Source: Alteromonas marina
GTDB taxonomy: Bacteria; Pseudomonadota; Gammaproteobacteria; Enterobacterales; Alteromonadaceae
NCBI RefSeq assembly: GCF_000808575.1
Contig: NZ_JWLW01000012.1
Location: 62,001 to 126,000, forward strand
DNA: 64,000 bases
Direction of reading: 5' to 3'
Shown: positions 1 to 7,936 of the stretch, piece by piece
Layout: each line of letters opens with the position of its first letter
Numbering within the stretch: position 1 is the first letter of the stretch
Program-made: the position numbers and the translations under genes
Notes under the pieces: model-generated
Seen by the model: the letters and a program-made list of their open reading frames with translations, nothing else
What the model was told of the DNA's origin: nothing
Database searches by the model: none

Positions 1-408
1 TGAGCTAGATGACGCATACACCAAGTGCTCGACTTTATTATGGCGACACCCTTCAAGAATATTTACAAAACCAACAATGTTAGAATCGACGTAAGCGTTA
101 GGATTTTCAAGTGAATAACGCACACCAGCTTGAGCAGCCAGATGCACCACTCTATCAAATTTGTGCTCTTCAAAAAGCGCAGCCATTTTACCGCGCTCTT
201 CAACACCCATTTCTACGAAAGAAAACAAATCAGCAGCAGTTGATGATTTTATTTTGTCTAGACGAGCGTGCTTTAAATTCACATCGTAATAATCGTTAAT
301 GTTGTCAATCCCGACAACTTGGTCACCACGATTGATAAGGTATTGCGATACAGCTGCACCAATGAAACCAGCTGCTCCGGTGACTAAGATTTTCAACTTT
401 TTCTCCAT
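1..408 (-). CDS. UDP-glucuronate 4-epimerase-like NAD-dependent epimerase (partial, N-terminal part)
   Basis: The reading frame stays open from 408 to the window edge, giving 136 residues with no stop, so the gene continues to the left. The N-terminus has the Rossmann NAD-binding motif VTGAAGFIG (residues 9-17), then NDYYDVNLKHARL, HLAAQAGVRYS and, at the edge, VYASSSS. That combination is characteristic of the short-chain epimerases that interconvert UDP-glucuronate and UDP-galacturonate to supply uronic acids for capsule or exopolysaccharide. The product would be cytosolic. It starts 14 nt after the stop of the nucleotidyltransferase-like gene and is probably the last gene of that operon seen here. 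The start is uncertain: ATG at 408 has no clear ribosome site, whereas TTG at 396 is preceded by GGAG at good spacing and gives the usual MKILVTG beginning. UDP-glucose 4-epimerase is less likely. Confidence 0.88.
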   Translation of the reverse strand, partial: MEKKLKILVTGAAGFIGAAVSQYLINRGDQVVGIDNINDYYDVNLKHARLDKIKSSTAADLFSFVEMGVEERGKMAALFEEHKFDRVVHLAAQAGVRYSLENPNAYVDSNIVGFVNILEGCRHNKVEHLVYASSSS

Positions 409-422
409 AAGATAATTACCCA

Positions 423-1541
423 CTATTTAGGTGTCCCTTCAGCATCAAAAATATGTTTACCCCAAATAGACTGTGCAAGCGCCCTGCCAGATTTGATAGA
501 AAGATGATAAATGAGCAACATTAAGGGCATTTTACACCAATGCCCTCTCGCCCAAGCAAGAAAATTAGCGACACCTCTACCGGGTGCTTTACATAGTGGA
601 TGATGAGGCGACAATGCTTTTAGCATTACCAAGTCCAACAACATTAATTTAGCGCTTGTATAGGGCACATCAACAGTGAGTTTAGGCGGCAGTTCGTAAC
701 CAAGCTTCTTACTGCTGTAGCGACACCCCAAAAATAGTTCTTTATAAAAGCCTGTTTCTTTCGCGAGACGAATAGCTTCATCCCAAAATGTTGAATTGCC
801 ATAGTCTTTGATAATAGAAGAAATGTCATACAAATCGCGATGTGCCTGCTTGAATGTTTCATTAAAAATAAGATGAATACATGAGTGAAGCAGCATCGCG
901 TGAGGTTTGAGTACCGTTACACCATTAACATGCATGGTCTGAGATAAAAATGCTTCAATATCTGGAGCTTTCCCTGATATAGGAGGGACCAGATTGTGAT
1001 GAATGTCCACAACAGTGCCCCGCCTAGACTGCACAAGAGGAGGAATCTCGTGTGCCCACTCTCGATAGTACCGTTCATCATAATCATTAATCGGTTTACT
1101 CAGCCAACCTTTAAATAAAAGGCTCTTTTCAATTTTATCCAAACATTCCTTCGGCACTAAAACATCAATATCTGAAAACAAGCGGCCTTTAGAAACTGTC
1201 ATGTTAGCTAGGCAGTAAGCTGCGCCTTTCAAGTATAAGCATTGAGGCGTTACGGTTTTGATTGAATCAGATAGAAGCGAAACTTCATACTTTAAATGAT
1301 CGGCTTGTCGCTGAGCCATGATCAACGCATTTTTAAGATGCCCTTGCACTACCAATGGAAAACTGACAAGTAAATCTAACTCTTCACATCTAAAAGCAAA
1401 GAGTGACAGTAAGCGCTCGAAACGCAAAATTTTTATAAAACTAAACCACCACGCGTCACTTTTACCTATGCAGCTCTTGGGGTCTTGAAGCGCTCGAACA
1501 ATTGCTTCTTCGGTTATAGGTAAAGAATTAGAGGACATCAT
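423..1541 (-). CDS. Nucleotidyltransferase-like protein of exosortase/EPS regions
   Basis: This 372-residue soluble protein fits the uncharacterised nucleotidyltransferase family often found beside HprK-related kinases in exopolysaccharide loci. The recognisable part is KGAAY (about residue 104) followed by GRLFSDIDVLVP (about 119-130), which resembles the nucleotidyltransferase core with a DxD metal-binding pair. The rest is helical with no signal peptide or membrane segment. The start (MM at 1541/1538) overlaps the stop of the kinase-like gene by 14 nt, implying translational coupling. The substrate is unknown. By context it may transfer a nucleotide to, or act on, the same target as the PqqD-like and HprK-like partners. 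The family call is fairly confident, the activity is inference. Confidence 0.8.
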   Translation of the reverse strand: MMSSNSLPITEEAIVRALQDPKSCIGKSDAWWFSFIKILRFERLLSLFAFRCEELDLLVSFPLVVQGHLKNALIMAQRQADHLKYEVSLLSDSIKTVTPQCLYLKGAAYCLANMTVSKGRLFSDIDVLVPKECLDKIEKSLLFKGWLSKPINDYDERYYREWAHEIPPLVQSRRGTVVDIHHNLVPPISGKAPDIEAFLSQTMHVNGVTVLKPHAMLLHSCIHLIFNETFKQAHRDLYDISSIIKDYGNSTFWDEAIRLAKETGFYKELFLGCRYSSKKLGYELPPKLTVDVPYTSAKLMLLDLVMLKALSPHHPLCKAPGRGVANFLAWARGHWCKMPLMLLIYHLSIKSGRALAQSIWGKHIFDAEGTPK

Positions 1542-2394
1542 TTTCCAAGAAGCTCTGTAGTTCTTCTAAATTATTATACTTAACTTCAAAAGTTTGACAT
1601 TTCTCAACTAAATTCGTCAGTGTTGTAAACCCCGTTCCACCTAGAACGCCATAATTGAATGCGTTTGCAGTAAGCGTAGAAAACGCTTCAGCCTTAGTAA
1701 GCTCGTAAATATCGCAGAATGTGCCTGTAGAATATTGAGGATAAACAATTGCAACTACCTCTGCTGTGTTAAATCGCTCATGCCACGACACTTGAGGTGG
1801 TGAGAGGTGTATTACATCACCTTTATGAGTGTTAGGAGAAATATGTGAAAATCGTCCATCAGGGAACCACTCTTTCGCTAAAGCAATTGCGTTATTTTTC
1901 AGGCAAATAGGCCTAACGAAAGGGGTAACTTGTGTAGTATTTGGGGTCATTAAAGCCATTTCGTCAGACAATAGTCGCCAACCATTATGACTCAACCAAC
2001 TTGTCAACGTGCTTTTTCCTGAGCCAGGAGGCGCAGGAAACAATACCGCCTTGTCACCCTTAGCTAATACCGCCGAGTGAAGAATCACATGCCTGAATTC
2101 ATGAGCACTCACCACCCAATTGAGGCCCCATTCGAACATGGCCAGACACTTATCGATTGGCATTGGAAGAAAGGGTTCACGCTGATCACAGAAAAACTGA
2201 CTTTGTGGCTTAAACAGCTTTCTAGCAAGGCTTGCGTGCTTGATTTCAATTTCGTAAGAAGGAAGGGAAATTCGAGAGTCCCATTCTACAGCATCGCAGT
2301 AAAGAAGCTTGACACTTTCAACTATTTGCTCAATATCTGTCGACACTCGAAAAGAAAATGGGTGAGTGTTTAGCACAAAGCTGCTTAATGCCAT
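1528..2394 (-). CDS. HprK-related kinase A
   Basis: This 288-residue protein has a P-loop, APPGSGKST (121-129), and a second acidic motif, LLSDEMAL (141-148), matching the Walker A and B arrangement of the HPr kinase/phosphorylase fold. It lacks the usual N-terminal HprK domain and belongs to the HprK-related kinase A type seen with exosortase or EPS genes. It may phosphorylate a protein or peptide, but the substrate is not known. The gene overlaps the PqqD-like gene upstream by 10 nt and the nucleotidyltransferase-like gene downstream by 14 nt, so the three products are probably made in matched amounts. No HPr gene or phosphotransferase gene is near, which argues against classical carbon catabolite control. 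Confidence 0.87.
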   Translation of the reverse strand: MALSSFVLNTHPFSFRVSTDIEQIVESVKLLYCDAVEWDSRISLPSYEIEIKHASLARKLFKPQSQFFCDQREPFLPMPIDKCLAMFEWGLNWVVSAHEFRHVILHSAVLAKGDKAVLFPAPPGSGKSTLTSWLSHNGWRLLSDEMALMTPNTTQVTPFVRPICLKNNAIALAKEWFPDGRFSHISPNTHKGDVIHLSPPQVSWHERFNTAEVVAIVYPQYSTGTFCDIYELTKAEAFSTLTANAFNYGVLGGTGFTTLTNLVEKCQTFEVKYNNLEELQSFLENDVL

Positions 2395-2615
2395 TCCGTT
2401 TTTACAAATCCCTGGTTGACCAGTGCACTCACAACATTTGATACATCCACTGTGAACTCGTTTTTCAGGTGAAAAGCTGCATGCAAATTATTTTCCGACA
2501 CGGCTGCCACAAAAACTTCGTTACTTACAGTCGAATAAAACGTTACACCGCTTTGATCAGAAAAGGCGTGATAAATCACGCCTTCTTCAATATATTTACC
2601 AAGCTTCTTAGGCAT
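2385..2615 (-). CDS. PqqD-family peptide chaperone of the HPr-rel-A system
   Basis: A small protein of 76 residues starting MPKKLGKYIEEGVIYH. Its length and pattern (an initial strand-rich half, then FTVDVSNVVSALVNQGFV) match the winged-helix PqqD family, whose members hold a precursor peptide during modification. I chose the ATG at 2615 because it overlaps the stop of the Tat-protein gene by 8 nt. A longer reading to 2702 would run through the neighbouring gene in another frame and adds an unrelated basic tail. In RiPP pathways PqqD partners a radical SAM or other modifying enzyme. Here no radical SAM gene is present and the partners are a kinase-like and a nucleotidyltransferase-like protein. 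The client peptide is not identified. Confidence 0.78.
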   Translation of the reverse strand: MPKKLGKYIEEGVIYHAFSDQSGVTFYSTVSNEVFVAAVSENNLHAAFHLKNEFTVDVSNVVSALVNQGFVKTEWH

Positions 2616-3300
2616 GGTTTCCGTTGAGCAACGCTTCCAATTCTTGCGCCATGGCAGTTTCTTTTCCAATAGCGCTGGTGTGAAGATAGTTGGCAAACGC
2701 ATTTAAACTTGGAAATAGTCCTCTATGTGATGTGCCATTACTGCTGCCAAACCCTACATTCGCTGAATCAAACAAAACCGGGAAATTAATCAATTGGCCA
2801 CTAACGGTTCTTCCATGATTGGCCGCATTCAAGATCATTTCAGCGATGTAACAATTAATGTTACCAGGGCCTGCAAACTTCCCTTTAATATTACCTTCGC
2901 CGTTACCGCCGCCCGGGTTTTGCAGTATTTTAAGAAGGGTTAGGTTTTGCATGTCCGTATCTGAAAGCACGTCACCATTAGAGTCTTTCATCAACGTTCC
3001 CCAGGTCCCATAACCGAATGGCTTTTTATTGGTATATGAGTAATAACTGGCTGTAGTTGGAACAATTCCCCATTCTTGAGTATGGTTCTTCCAGTAGCCA
3101 GGAGAAAGAAGTGCGATTGATGAACCGCCAGCGAAATCAGAGCCTGTACCGGATGCCACAATAGAGCCCGCTATAAGAGAGTCTTGCCCCCAAACTGATG
3201 CAGCTGGTAATGACGCTAAAATGGCGCCTGCAGTGGTTCTCTTTAAAAACTTACGGCGAGAGCTTATTCTGGTTTTTTCATTGTTATCCATACTTTCCAT
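2608..3300 (-). CDS. Tat-exported protein with SPGYWKNH motif, function unknown
   Basis: This 230-residue protein opens with a textbook twin-arginine signal, SRRKFLKRT (about residues 14-22), followed by a hydrophobic stretch and likely cleavage near residue 38-40. The mature part carries SPGYWKNHTQEW (about 66-77), a motif I recall from assorted secreted bacterial proteins of unknown role, and a Gly/Asn-rich stretch (about 129-145). A single cysteine (NCYIAEM) follows. It is the first gene of the overlapping operon with the PqqD-like, HprK-like and nucleotidyltransferase-like genes, so it is the obvious candidate client of that set. Tat export implies folding, and perhaps modification or cofactor loading, in the cytoplasm before translocation. 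ATG 3300 and 3291 are both possible starts. Confidence 0.75.
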   Translation of the reverse strand: MESMDNNEKTRISSRRKFLKRTTAGAILASLPAASVWGQDSLIAGSIVASGTGSDFAGGSSIALLSPGYWKNHTQEWGIVPTTASYYSYTNKKPFGYGTWGTLMKDSNGDVLSDTDMQNLTLLKILQNPGGGNGEGNIKGKFAGPGNINCYIAEMILNAANHGRTVSGQLINFPVLFDSANVGFGSSNGTSHRGLFPSLNAFANYLHTSAIGKETAMAQELEALLNGNHA

Positions 3301-3687
3301 TCCAACAACATCCTAGAAAAATCAATTCGCATTGTGACATACAAGTTTCATACCGAAACTTAGTTCTTTGTTGTATAAAGCTTTTTATTTTATTCTCTAA
3401 AAAAACTGTAAAAAAATCGTACAACCTTTCAACATAAACTAACCGTATAGACTGAGATTGCAGGGCTTTTCTCATCAAATGATAGCAAGAAAATTTTGAG
3501 AACTCACCTTCTGAATTATTAAAGGTTACCTGATAAGCAACCTTCATTTCACTCGTCTAAAAAACACACAGACATAAAGATACTCAAGCCTAAGCTATCC
3601 TGCTTAATGGACTTTACAAAAAACACTATCTTTGTAGAAACATAGAGACACCGGCGATTGCTCAACCACAATTAAATATCTATTCCA
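3301..3687. other. 387-bp intergenic region upstream of the Tat-protein operon
   Basis: It lies between the start of the Tat-protein gene and the 3' end of the protease gene, both on the minus strand, so it should hold the promoter of the region 1 operon. It is very AT-rich. A minus-strand TATACA box (about 3371-3376) has only a weak -35 match, so no promoter is called firmly. A 7-bp inverted repeat lies closer to the gene. An 87-codon minus frame here shows no recognisable features. Confidence 0.5.
3343..3361. repeat. Inverted repeat in the leader of the Tat-protein operon
   Basis: AAGTTTC and GAAACTT, perfect 7-bp arms around ATACC, about 40 bp before the start codon and downstream of the best minus-strand -10 candidate. 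The position suits a repressor operator or a small leader hairpin. There is no T-tract, so termination is unlikely. Confidence 0.45.
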
Positions 3688-4533
3688 TCAATCCTTACCG
3701 GAATGACTCTTTAATAGCTTAATCACAAACTTAACAGGAATCGCATAAGAAATACCTGTTGGCGAAGACAAAGCACTTTCCTTTGTGTCCTTTACTAAAA
3801 CTTTATTGATAACGCCAACCACCTCTCCCGATTTAGGGTCGTACATAGGGCTTCCACTATTTCCGGGGTAAGCAATAGCATCCAGTTGATATATCAGACT
3901 AACGCTATCTAACCTCTGCATCATCTTTAAGTTTAATTGTTGCGAATTCATTGCTGGTATAGCGTCTGGTGTTATTGCTGATATGTAGCCACGGTGAGTC
4001 GCAGGGTAAATCCCCAGTATCGCTCCAATGGGAAAGCCAGTAAACGCTATGTCAGTGCCTGGTCTCAGCATGTTTTTAGAAGATAGTGCTACAGGAGTCA
4101 AAATACTATCTAGCTTTAACAAAGCTAAGTCGTGCTTAAGATCTATTTTAATAATCTCTGCTTTTACTTTTTTAACAATCGTACCTTCACCACTAAGCAC
4201 TACGTAATTTTCAACATACTTCGGATCTAGCTGTTCAGATACCACGTGATAGTTAGTAATAGCATAAGACCCATCATCAACTATGAAACCTGTTCCTAAG
4301 ACCCTAGGAGATGCATACTTATAAGGAGCATCCAACGCTATCGCAACGGTACTCTCTGTAACGCTCTCAACTACATCAACAAATTGTTGTTCTGCGCGCA
4401 AATGAGTTGATGTGCTCAACCAGAATATAGTACAAAACCCCATTAGCTTATTTAAGCTATCTATTATCTTTAACAATCGAGCTAACACTAGGACGTTGCT
4501 AACTGTGCATCTTTTAAGAGAGCTGTTTTTCAT
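3688..4533 (-). CDS. Exported trypsin-like serine protease (S1/HtrA type, no PDZ)
   Basis: From ATG 4533 the product has 281 residues. The catalytic triad of the S1C/trypsin fold is visible: His96 in ITNYHVV, Asp135 in KHDLALL and Ser226 in GNSGSP, with GTGFIVDD preceding the histidine strand as in DegP relatives. There is no PDZ domain after the protease domain, unlike DegP/DegS. The N-terminus has a hydrophobic stretch ending around residues 45-48, so it is likely periplasmic, cleaved or anchored. ATG 4533 is preceded by GGTGAAG at suitable spacing; ATG 4443 is an alternative that gives a short signal. It lies divergently against a YdcF-family gene next to prsT, so it may serve the exosortase system, but that is inference. 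Confidence 0.82.
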   Translation of the reverse strand: MKNSSLKRCTVSNVLVLARLLKIIDSLNKLMGFCTIFWLSTSTHLRAEQQFVDVVESVTESTVAIALDAPYKYASPRVLGTGFIVDDGSYAITNYHVVSEQLDPKYVENYVVLSGEGTIVKKVKAEIIKIDLKHDLALLKLDSILTPVALSSKNMLRPGTDIAFTGFPIGAILGIYPATHRGYISAITPDAIPAMNSQQLNLKMMQRLDSVSLIYQLDAIAYPGNSGSPMYDPKSGEVVGVINKVLVKDTKESALSSPTGISYAIPVKFVIKLLKSHSGKD

Positions 4534-5257
4534 TATTTCTTCACCATTAAGCTTAATTTGCTTGATTTTAGCTATTGCCTTAATTCTGAGGCAGTTTAAT
4601 TTCAAACGATTATGCAAAGCATGCTTGTACAGTGTTATATCACTAGCGTTGCTAACAACACAGCCTTACTTTGCAGATCTGCTTTTATATCCTTTGGAAC
4701 ATGAAATAGCGTACTCAGAAGCATTAGTGGAATTCGAAGGAACAGACTTTATCGTCACTCCCGCTTGTTATTACTCTACAGTCGGCAAGGTGTCAGAAAT
4801 ATCAAGATGGAGTCATTGCTCCCTACAAAGACTAGTTCAAGCAAGTAAGCTTTCAAAGGAACTAGATAAACCAATTTTGGTGACGGGGGGAAATTTTTTA
4901 CATGACCCTAATGCAAACTATTCCCAAAAAGCGTTTGACTTGCTTTTTGACCTTGGCGTTCCGCGTAAAAATCTAATTTTGGTAGCTAAAGGTGTCGACA
5001 CTGCGAGTGAAGTAGAGTCGATAAAAAGCTATATAACTAAAAAAAATGTTATTCTCGTTACGTCAGCTACACATATGAAAAGAGCTTCGCTACTCCTCTC
5101 CGAACATTGTAATGAGATTAATATTTTCCCAGTTGATTTCCACAGCTCGGGAAGCCTAGCTCCCTACCTCAAGATACCATCTGTAAGCGCTATGCGCAGA
5201 GTGGAGATAGCGCTATACGAATATGGAGCTCGCGTAAAGTATTTCTTGTTTAGTTAA
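4505..5257 (+). CDS. YdcF/ElyC-SanA family (DUF218) membrane-anchored protein
   Basis: The conserved DUF218 pattern is present: an N-terminal membrane segment (LICLILAIALIL), IVTPACYYSTVG, then KPILVTGGNFLH, ASEVESIKSY, VILVTSATHMKRA and a C-terminal VSAMRRVEIALYEYGARVKY. E. coli relatives (YdcF, ElyC, SanA) are inner-membrane proteins linked to envelope or peptidoglycan precursor metabolism, with no settled enzymology. The frame is open back to ATG 4412, but that start lies deep within the divergent protease gene. GTG 4505 (about 250 residues) has AGGA upstream and is a reasonable compromise; the true start is unresolved. The stop is 63 nt before the prsT start, so both may be one transcript with the genes to 10388. 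Confidence 0.75.
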   Translation: MHLLRELFFIISSPLSLICLILAIALILRQFNFKRLCKACLYSVISLALLTTQPYFADLLLYPLEHEIAYSEALVEFEGTDFIVTPACYYSTVGKVSEISRWSHCSLQRLVQASKLSKELDKPILVTGGNFLHDPNANYSQKAFDLLFDLGVPRKNLILVAKGVDTASEVESIKSYITKKNVILVTSATHMKRASLLLSEHCNEINIFPVDFHSSGSLAPYLKIPSVSAMRRVEIALYEYGARVKYFLFS

Positions 5258-5320
5258 ATTGCTTTGAAAAGCAGAAAATAAGTGCGTAATGTTAGCGAAA
5301 CAAAGGAAATGGATTCAACC

Positions 5321-7834
5321 ATGAATAAAAAACAAATATTACTTTTAGGCTTAACTGGACTTCTGTCACTCGGGTGTACACAAGAAACTGAGCAAGATAA
5401 ATTTTTACTAGCCGAGAAGGACTTTGAAGCTAGCGCCTACGAAAAATCAATTATTCAGTTGAAAAGCTTAGTTCAGGAAAATGAAACGTTTTTGGATGCT
5501 AGACTTCTGTTAGCGGACGCATATTTGAAGACTGGTCAAATATTAAATGCAAAGAGGGAATACACTCGCATACTCGAAAGTATTAACGAAGAGAATGCTG
5601 ACAAAGCCTTTTCGGCGGTAGAAAACTACTTTTTACTGAGTTTTTTTAATCAGGAATTCGAAGATATCGAATCTTTCGCAACTACTTTTCCAGACTTACA
5701 AAAGAACTCAAAAATCAAAAAACTTAACGATAGATTCTTGATCCTCTTAGGAAATTCCGAGAAAAAAAGCGCCAAAACCCAAGATTTATTAGACCAGGCT
5801 CTTATCGCATTAGAGAGTAATGTTTCAAACCAAAAACTGAAGCTATCTCAACAGGAAACCACTGCTATCGAAACCAAAAGCGATGGTCTTTTCTTACCCA
5901 TGTTAGGGCACTATTATCTAGCTAGCGGTGAGGCTACAAAGTGTATTGATACCTTTGAAAAAGTGAATGAGCAGCTTTTTACTCACCCCTACTCTACCCT
6001 ACGGTTGGCGCAGTGCCATTACAATATTAAAGAATATGACAAAGCGCTGTTGTACTCCGATGAAGTTTTGTCTCGATTTCCCGAGCAACCATTGGCGAAC
6101 AGGTTGAAAGGAACGATCAATTTTCTTAACGGCTCTCTTGATGAAGCTGAACAATATCTACTTAAAGCTACGGATTTTTATCCCAATGACAGCGCCCTTA
6201 AAACTTACCTTGGAACGCTATACCTCCAACAGGGATATTACGAGAAGGCATTTCAACAGCTAAAAGGGGCGAACTCAGTATTTCCAAAAGGACACCCTGC
6301 CAGAAAAGTACTCGCTATAACCGAGATAAAACTTGGTAATTACGAGAGAGGGATCGAGGTATTTAAAAATAGCTTAGTTGATAGCGACGAAGCTAATCTT
6401 TCGCTATTTGCTATTGCCGCCAACGCTGCTCAAGCAGAAGGCGATATCAATACAAGAAATCAACTTATCCAAAGTATTGCTTCGATCGAAACCTCCTCTT
6501 TATCGTCTGAATTTCACAAGTTTTCTCAATTAAATAAATTTAAAACAAATTCAGAGGGAATAAATTTTGATTTCATTCCTTTAGTAGCACCCGAGAATGG
6601 TGCTCTAGCGCAGGTAATGATTGGAACACTTTATCAGTACAATCAAGTAGAAAAGTTAAAACAGATAGCTGAAACATGGCAAAGCAAAAACAAAGAGGCA
6701 GCAATATTTGCGAGCAGCGTCGCAAGCTATCTGGAAGGCGATTACAACATAGCTCTTAATAGTCTTCAGAAAAATAAAGTTGTTAGCCCTCTAAAACATA
6801 CGCTAATAGTTGAGTCACTCTTAGCGACTCAAAATGCTAAGAAAGCAAGTGAATATCTAGAGGAAGCAATATCAAATGAAAAACCTGACCTACTATTGCT
6901 TAATCAACTTTTTATCGTGAATTTGGAAAATAACTATAGCCAGAGTTACGTCTATAAGATAACCGACTCACTTATTGAAAAATCTTTTGAATTTGAGCTT
7001 TTGAAAGCCAAATTTTTACTACTTGAGAGCAAAAATAAAGAATCCTTAAGCTCTCTTTCTCGCTACAAAACAAATGCTAAACAACTAAATCCTTCATATT
7101 GGAAGTTACTATTAAAAAATAAAGTAATGGCCGCAGAACCTGAAGAGGTTTTGATAGCGTTGGATGATTGGATAAAAAACACCCCCGACGTTCCGGATGC
7201 TTATATTGCTAAAATAAATTATCTTGAGACGTTAGGAAACGCGAATAAAGCACTAGAAACAACAGAGCAAGCTCTCAAGAAATTTGATGATCCGAGATTA
7301 CAGTTACTTCAAGTCAACTTTTTGTTGTTAACAAGTTCGTTAGAGTTAGCTAAACAGAAGTTCGCTCAAATACCGAAAGCAACTCAAAATACTCCTCTAG
7401 GCAGAGGAATATCGGCAAGCTTTGCATTGACAAGTAAAAATTTTGCTTTAGCCGAAGAAAGACTCTCGGAAGCATATGAAAAAGCACCTAGCCCGCGAGT
7501 CGCTTCCATGATGTTCAGCGCACTGATGAACCAAAGAAAAATTAGCGAAGCAATTTCATTCTTAGAAAAGCATGTTTCGTATTTACCGTCAGATATTATC
7601 AATATGCGCTTATTGGCAGACGCTTTAGTTGAGAGAGATATGCTAAAAGCTCGTAGTTATTACATATTCCTGCTGGAAGCTACGCAAAATAACCATGTTG
7701 TAATGAATAACTTAGCCTGGATCGAGAACGAGCTTGGTAATAAACAGAATGCATTAACACTAATTGAAAAAGCGTTAGAATTAAAACCAAATGATCCTAA
7801 TTACGAAGATACACTGGAATTAATAAAAAATTAA
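5321..7834 (+). CDS. prsT: PEP-CTERM system TPR-repeat lipoprotein PrsT
   Basis: About 837 residues from ATG 5321. An export signal ends in the lipobox LSLGC (Cys19), followed by Thr, so outer-membrane sorting is likely. The remainder is a long run of degenerate tetratricopeptide repeats (for example about 185-380 and 610-830), ending in MNNLAWIENELGN and a final TPR, as in PrsT proteins. The family almost always accompanies exosortase A loci and is presumed to scaffold protein or polymer assembly on the periplasmic face. GTG 5282 and ATG 5309 are in-frame alternatives, but the signal sequence fits 5321 best. The gene heads a group with the exosortase acyltransferase about 100 bp downstream. 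Family assignment is strong, molecular role is inferred. Confidence 0.9.
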   Translation: MNKKQILLLGLTGLLSLGCTQETEQDKFLLAEKDFEASAYEKSIIQLKSLVQENETFLDARLLLADAYLKTGQILNAKREYTRILESINEENADKAFSAVENYFLLSFFNQEFEDIESFATTFPDLQKNSKIKKLNDRFLILLGNSEKKSAKTQDLLDQALIALESNVSNQKLKLSQQETTAIETKSDGLFLPMLGHYYLASGEATKCIDTFEKVNEQLFTHPYSTLRLAQCHYNIKEYDKALLYSDEVLSRFPEQPLANRLKGTINFLNGSLDEAEQYLLKATDFYPNDSALKTYLGTLYLQQGYYEKAFQQLKGANSVFPKGHPARKVLAITEIKLGNYERGIEVFKNSLVDSDEANLSLFAIAANAAQAEGDINTRNQLIQSIASIETSSLSSEFHKFSQLNKFKTNSEGINFDFIPLVAPENGALAQVMIGTLYQYNQVEKLKQIAETWQSKNKEAAIFASSVASYLEGDYNIALNSLQKNKVVSPLKHTLIVESLLATQNAKKASEYLEEAISNEKPDLLLLNQLFIVNLENNYSQSYVYKITDSLIEKSFEFELLKAKFLLLESKNKESLSSLSRYKTNAKQLNPSYWKLLLKNKVMAAEPEEVLIALDDWIKNTPDVPDAYIAKINYLETLGNANKALETTEQALKKFDDPRLQLLQVNFLLLTSSLELAKQKFAQIPKATQNTPLGRGISASFALTSKNFALAEERLSEAYEKAPSPRVASMMFSALMNQRKISEAISFLEKHVSYLPSDIINMRLLADALVERDMLKARSYYIFLLEATQNNHVVMNNLAWIENELGNKQNALTLIEKALELKPNDPNYEDTLELIKN

Positions 7835-7864
7835 CTTAACCTTCATGGTTTCCATAAACAATTG

Positions 7865-7900
7865 TAGCCCAAAGTAGGTCTAGACAGCCTATCTGGGCTA
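7865..7900. repeat. Hairpin between prsT and the acyltransferase gene
   Basis: TAGCCCA and TGGGCTA form 7-bp arms, with an inner TAGG/CCTA pairing. No T-tract follows on the plus strand, so it looks like an mRNA-stabilising or processing hairpin, or a protein site, rather than a Rho-independent terminator. Confidence 0.5.
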
Positions 7901-7936
7901 TGCTTATCTAATAGTAATACCGTTGCCAATAAGAGA

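Noticed and set aside
3284-3547. Minus-strand 87-codon frame upstream of the Tat-protein gene
   Set aside because: No ribosome site, no recognisable motif, overlaps the true gene start, and lies in the AT-rich promoter region.
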